Source: Chromobacterium piscinae (GTDB lineage: Bacteria > Pseudomonadota > Gammaproteobacteria > Burkholderiales > Chromobacteriaceae). From it: DNA of 64,000 bases. The notes under the pieces are model-generated. The model was not told the DNA's origin. It worked only from the letters and a program-made list of their open reading frames with translations, and did not search any database. The DNA lies in the NCBI RefSeq assembly GCF_021129175.1, contig NZ_JAJOHV010000058.1, positions 62,001-126,000 on the forward strand. The letters are read 5' to 3'. Both the position numbers and the translations under genes were made by a program. Position 1 is the first letter of the stretch. Every line of letters begins with the position of its first letter. Positions 63,475 to 64,000 of the stretch are shown one piece after another.

Positions 63475-64000
63475 ATGCCCCAAACCGCTTTGCTTGACCG
63501 CCTCGCCCGCCCCTACCGCGGCCTGCCGCCCAGCGTCTACATCCAAGTCGTCTGCAGCTTCATCAATAACGTAGGCGGCATCTCCAAGCTGTTCCTGCCG
63601 CTCTATCTGCGCGAGAACTACCACCTGCCCTATAGCCAGATCGGCACGCTGATGGCCTTCTACGGCGCCGGAATGCTGGCCGGCTCGCTGAAGGGCGGCA
63701 GCCTGAGCGACCGCTTCGACAGCCGGGCGCTGGGCGTGCTGGCTCTCGCCTTGTCCGGCCTGTGCATGGCCTTGCTGGCGCTGCAGATTCCGGTGTGGAT
63801 GTTCATGCCGCTGCTGGTGCTGTCAGGCATGGCGGACGGCGGCTTCCGGCCGATCAACCAGCGGCTGGCGCTGGAGCCCTGCTCCCCGCAGCAACGGCCG
63901 GTCGCCCAAGGCATGATGCGAGTGGCCTTCAACCTGGGCGTGGCCATCGCCGGCGTCACCAGCGGCTTCCTCGCCGCTTACGGCTACCAGTGGGTGTACG
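63475..64000 (+). CDS. MFS transporter, N-terminal part (cut by window end)
   Basis: The frame is open from ATG at 63475 to the end of the window, giving 175 residues. The start is MPQTALLDRLARPYRGLPPS. Helix 1 follows (VYIQVVCSFINNVGGISKLFLPLYLRENYHLPYS), then GTLMAFYGAGMLAGSLKGGSLSDRFDSRALGVLALALSG with the MFS loop 2-3 motif (GGSLSDRFDSR), and IPVWMFMPLLVLSGMADGGFRPINQRL. This is the N-terminal half of a 12-helix major facilitator. Substrate unknown; the rest lies outside. Confidence 0.8.
   Translation, partial: MPQTALLDRLARPYRGLPPSVYIQVVCSFINNVGGISKLFLPLYLRENYHLPYSQIGTLMAFYGAGMLAGSLKGGSLSDRFDSRALGVLALALSGLCMALLALQIPVWMFMPLLVLSGMADGGFRPINQRLALEPCSPQQRPVAQGMMRVAFNLGVAIAGVTSGFLAAYGYQWVY

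Overview
The window reads as ordinary chromosome of a GC-rich betaproteobacterium. Gene content and order (rplS-trmD-rimM-rpsP, surE-pcm-nlpD-rpoS, mltG-tmk-holB-pilZ-tatD, moxR-DUF58-transglutaminase, tesA/ybbA-ybbP) and the protein sequences point to the Neisseriales, most likely Chromobacterium or a close relative. The genus is inferred from recognition, not computed. I saw no rRNA, tRNA, insertion sequence, prophage or CRISPR array. About 60 protein genes are packed tightly, and the only gene-free stretch over 300 bases (25801-26178) holds a promoter and a candidate small RNA.

Layout. 1-4.9 kb: 3' end of clpA, then xerD, an alkyl-DNA methyltransferase and the rplS-trmD-rimM-rpsP operon, all on the minus strand after clpA. 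5-8.7 kb: a cation efflux gene translationally coupled to a PatZ-type acyltransferase. 8.9-13.4 kb: nadA and surE-pcm-nlpD-rpoS. 13.5-17.2 kb: MoxR ATPase, DUF58 and transglutaminase genes, facing a histone-deacetylase-family gene. 18-25.8 kb: lepB, plsY, folB, a truncated haemoglobin, dadA, cheR, erpA, argC and rplM-rpsI. 26-34 kb: deoC-deoA-deoB-deoD, relA and mutY. 34-39.7 kb: an rRNA methyltransferase with a very long repeated N-terminal extension, a MarC-like protein, dctA and a cysteine-free Tpx-like protein. 39.8-43.7 kb: ppsA, its regulator ppsR divergent from it, and yciH. 44-47.5 kb: an AraC regulator, a SnoaL-like protein, trpS, a chorismate mutase and creA. 47.5-52.6 kb: a cell-cycle/replication/pilus operon from mltG to a metallo-hydrolase. 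52.8-64 kb: modAB without modC, a PsiF-repeat protein, a FliD-like protein, a GntR/MFS pair, the ybbP-ybbA transporter divergent from tesA, and the start of another MFS gene.

The most interesting material lies in the regulatory DNA. Upstream of trpS is a complete attenuator: a 17-codon leader with three consecutive Trp codons, a competing antiterminator and an intrinsic terminator. Between deoD and rplM is an apparently unannotated minus-strand small RNA of about 104 nt. It has its own promoter, a palindrome over the -10 box, a strong terminator, and a large loop carrying CCUCCUU, the same heptamer as the 16S rRNA 3' end. Other points are a hairpin that would bury the rpoS ribosome site, tandem 99-bp and 117-bp coding repeats in the methyltransferase extension, and the Tpx-fold protein that has lost every cysteine.

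Functional links include stress and stationary phase (rpoS, relA, surE, pcm), nucleoside salvage (deo), tryptophan/chorismate supply (trpS, chorismate mutase), gluconeogenesis and dicarboxylate use (dctA, ppsA, ppsR), and protein acetylation (patZ). All start-site choices rest on visible ribosome-binding sites and family lengths.
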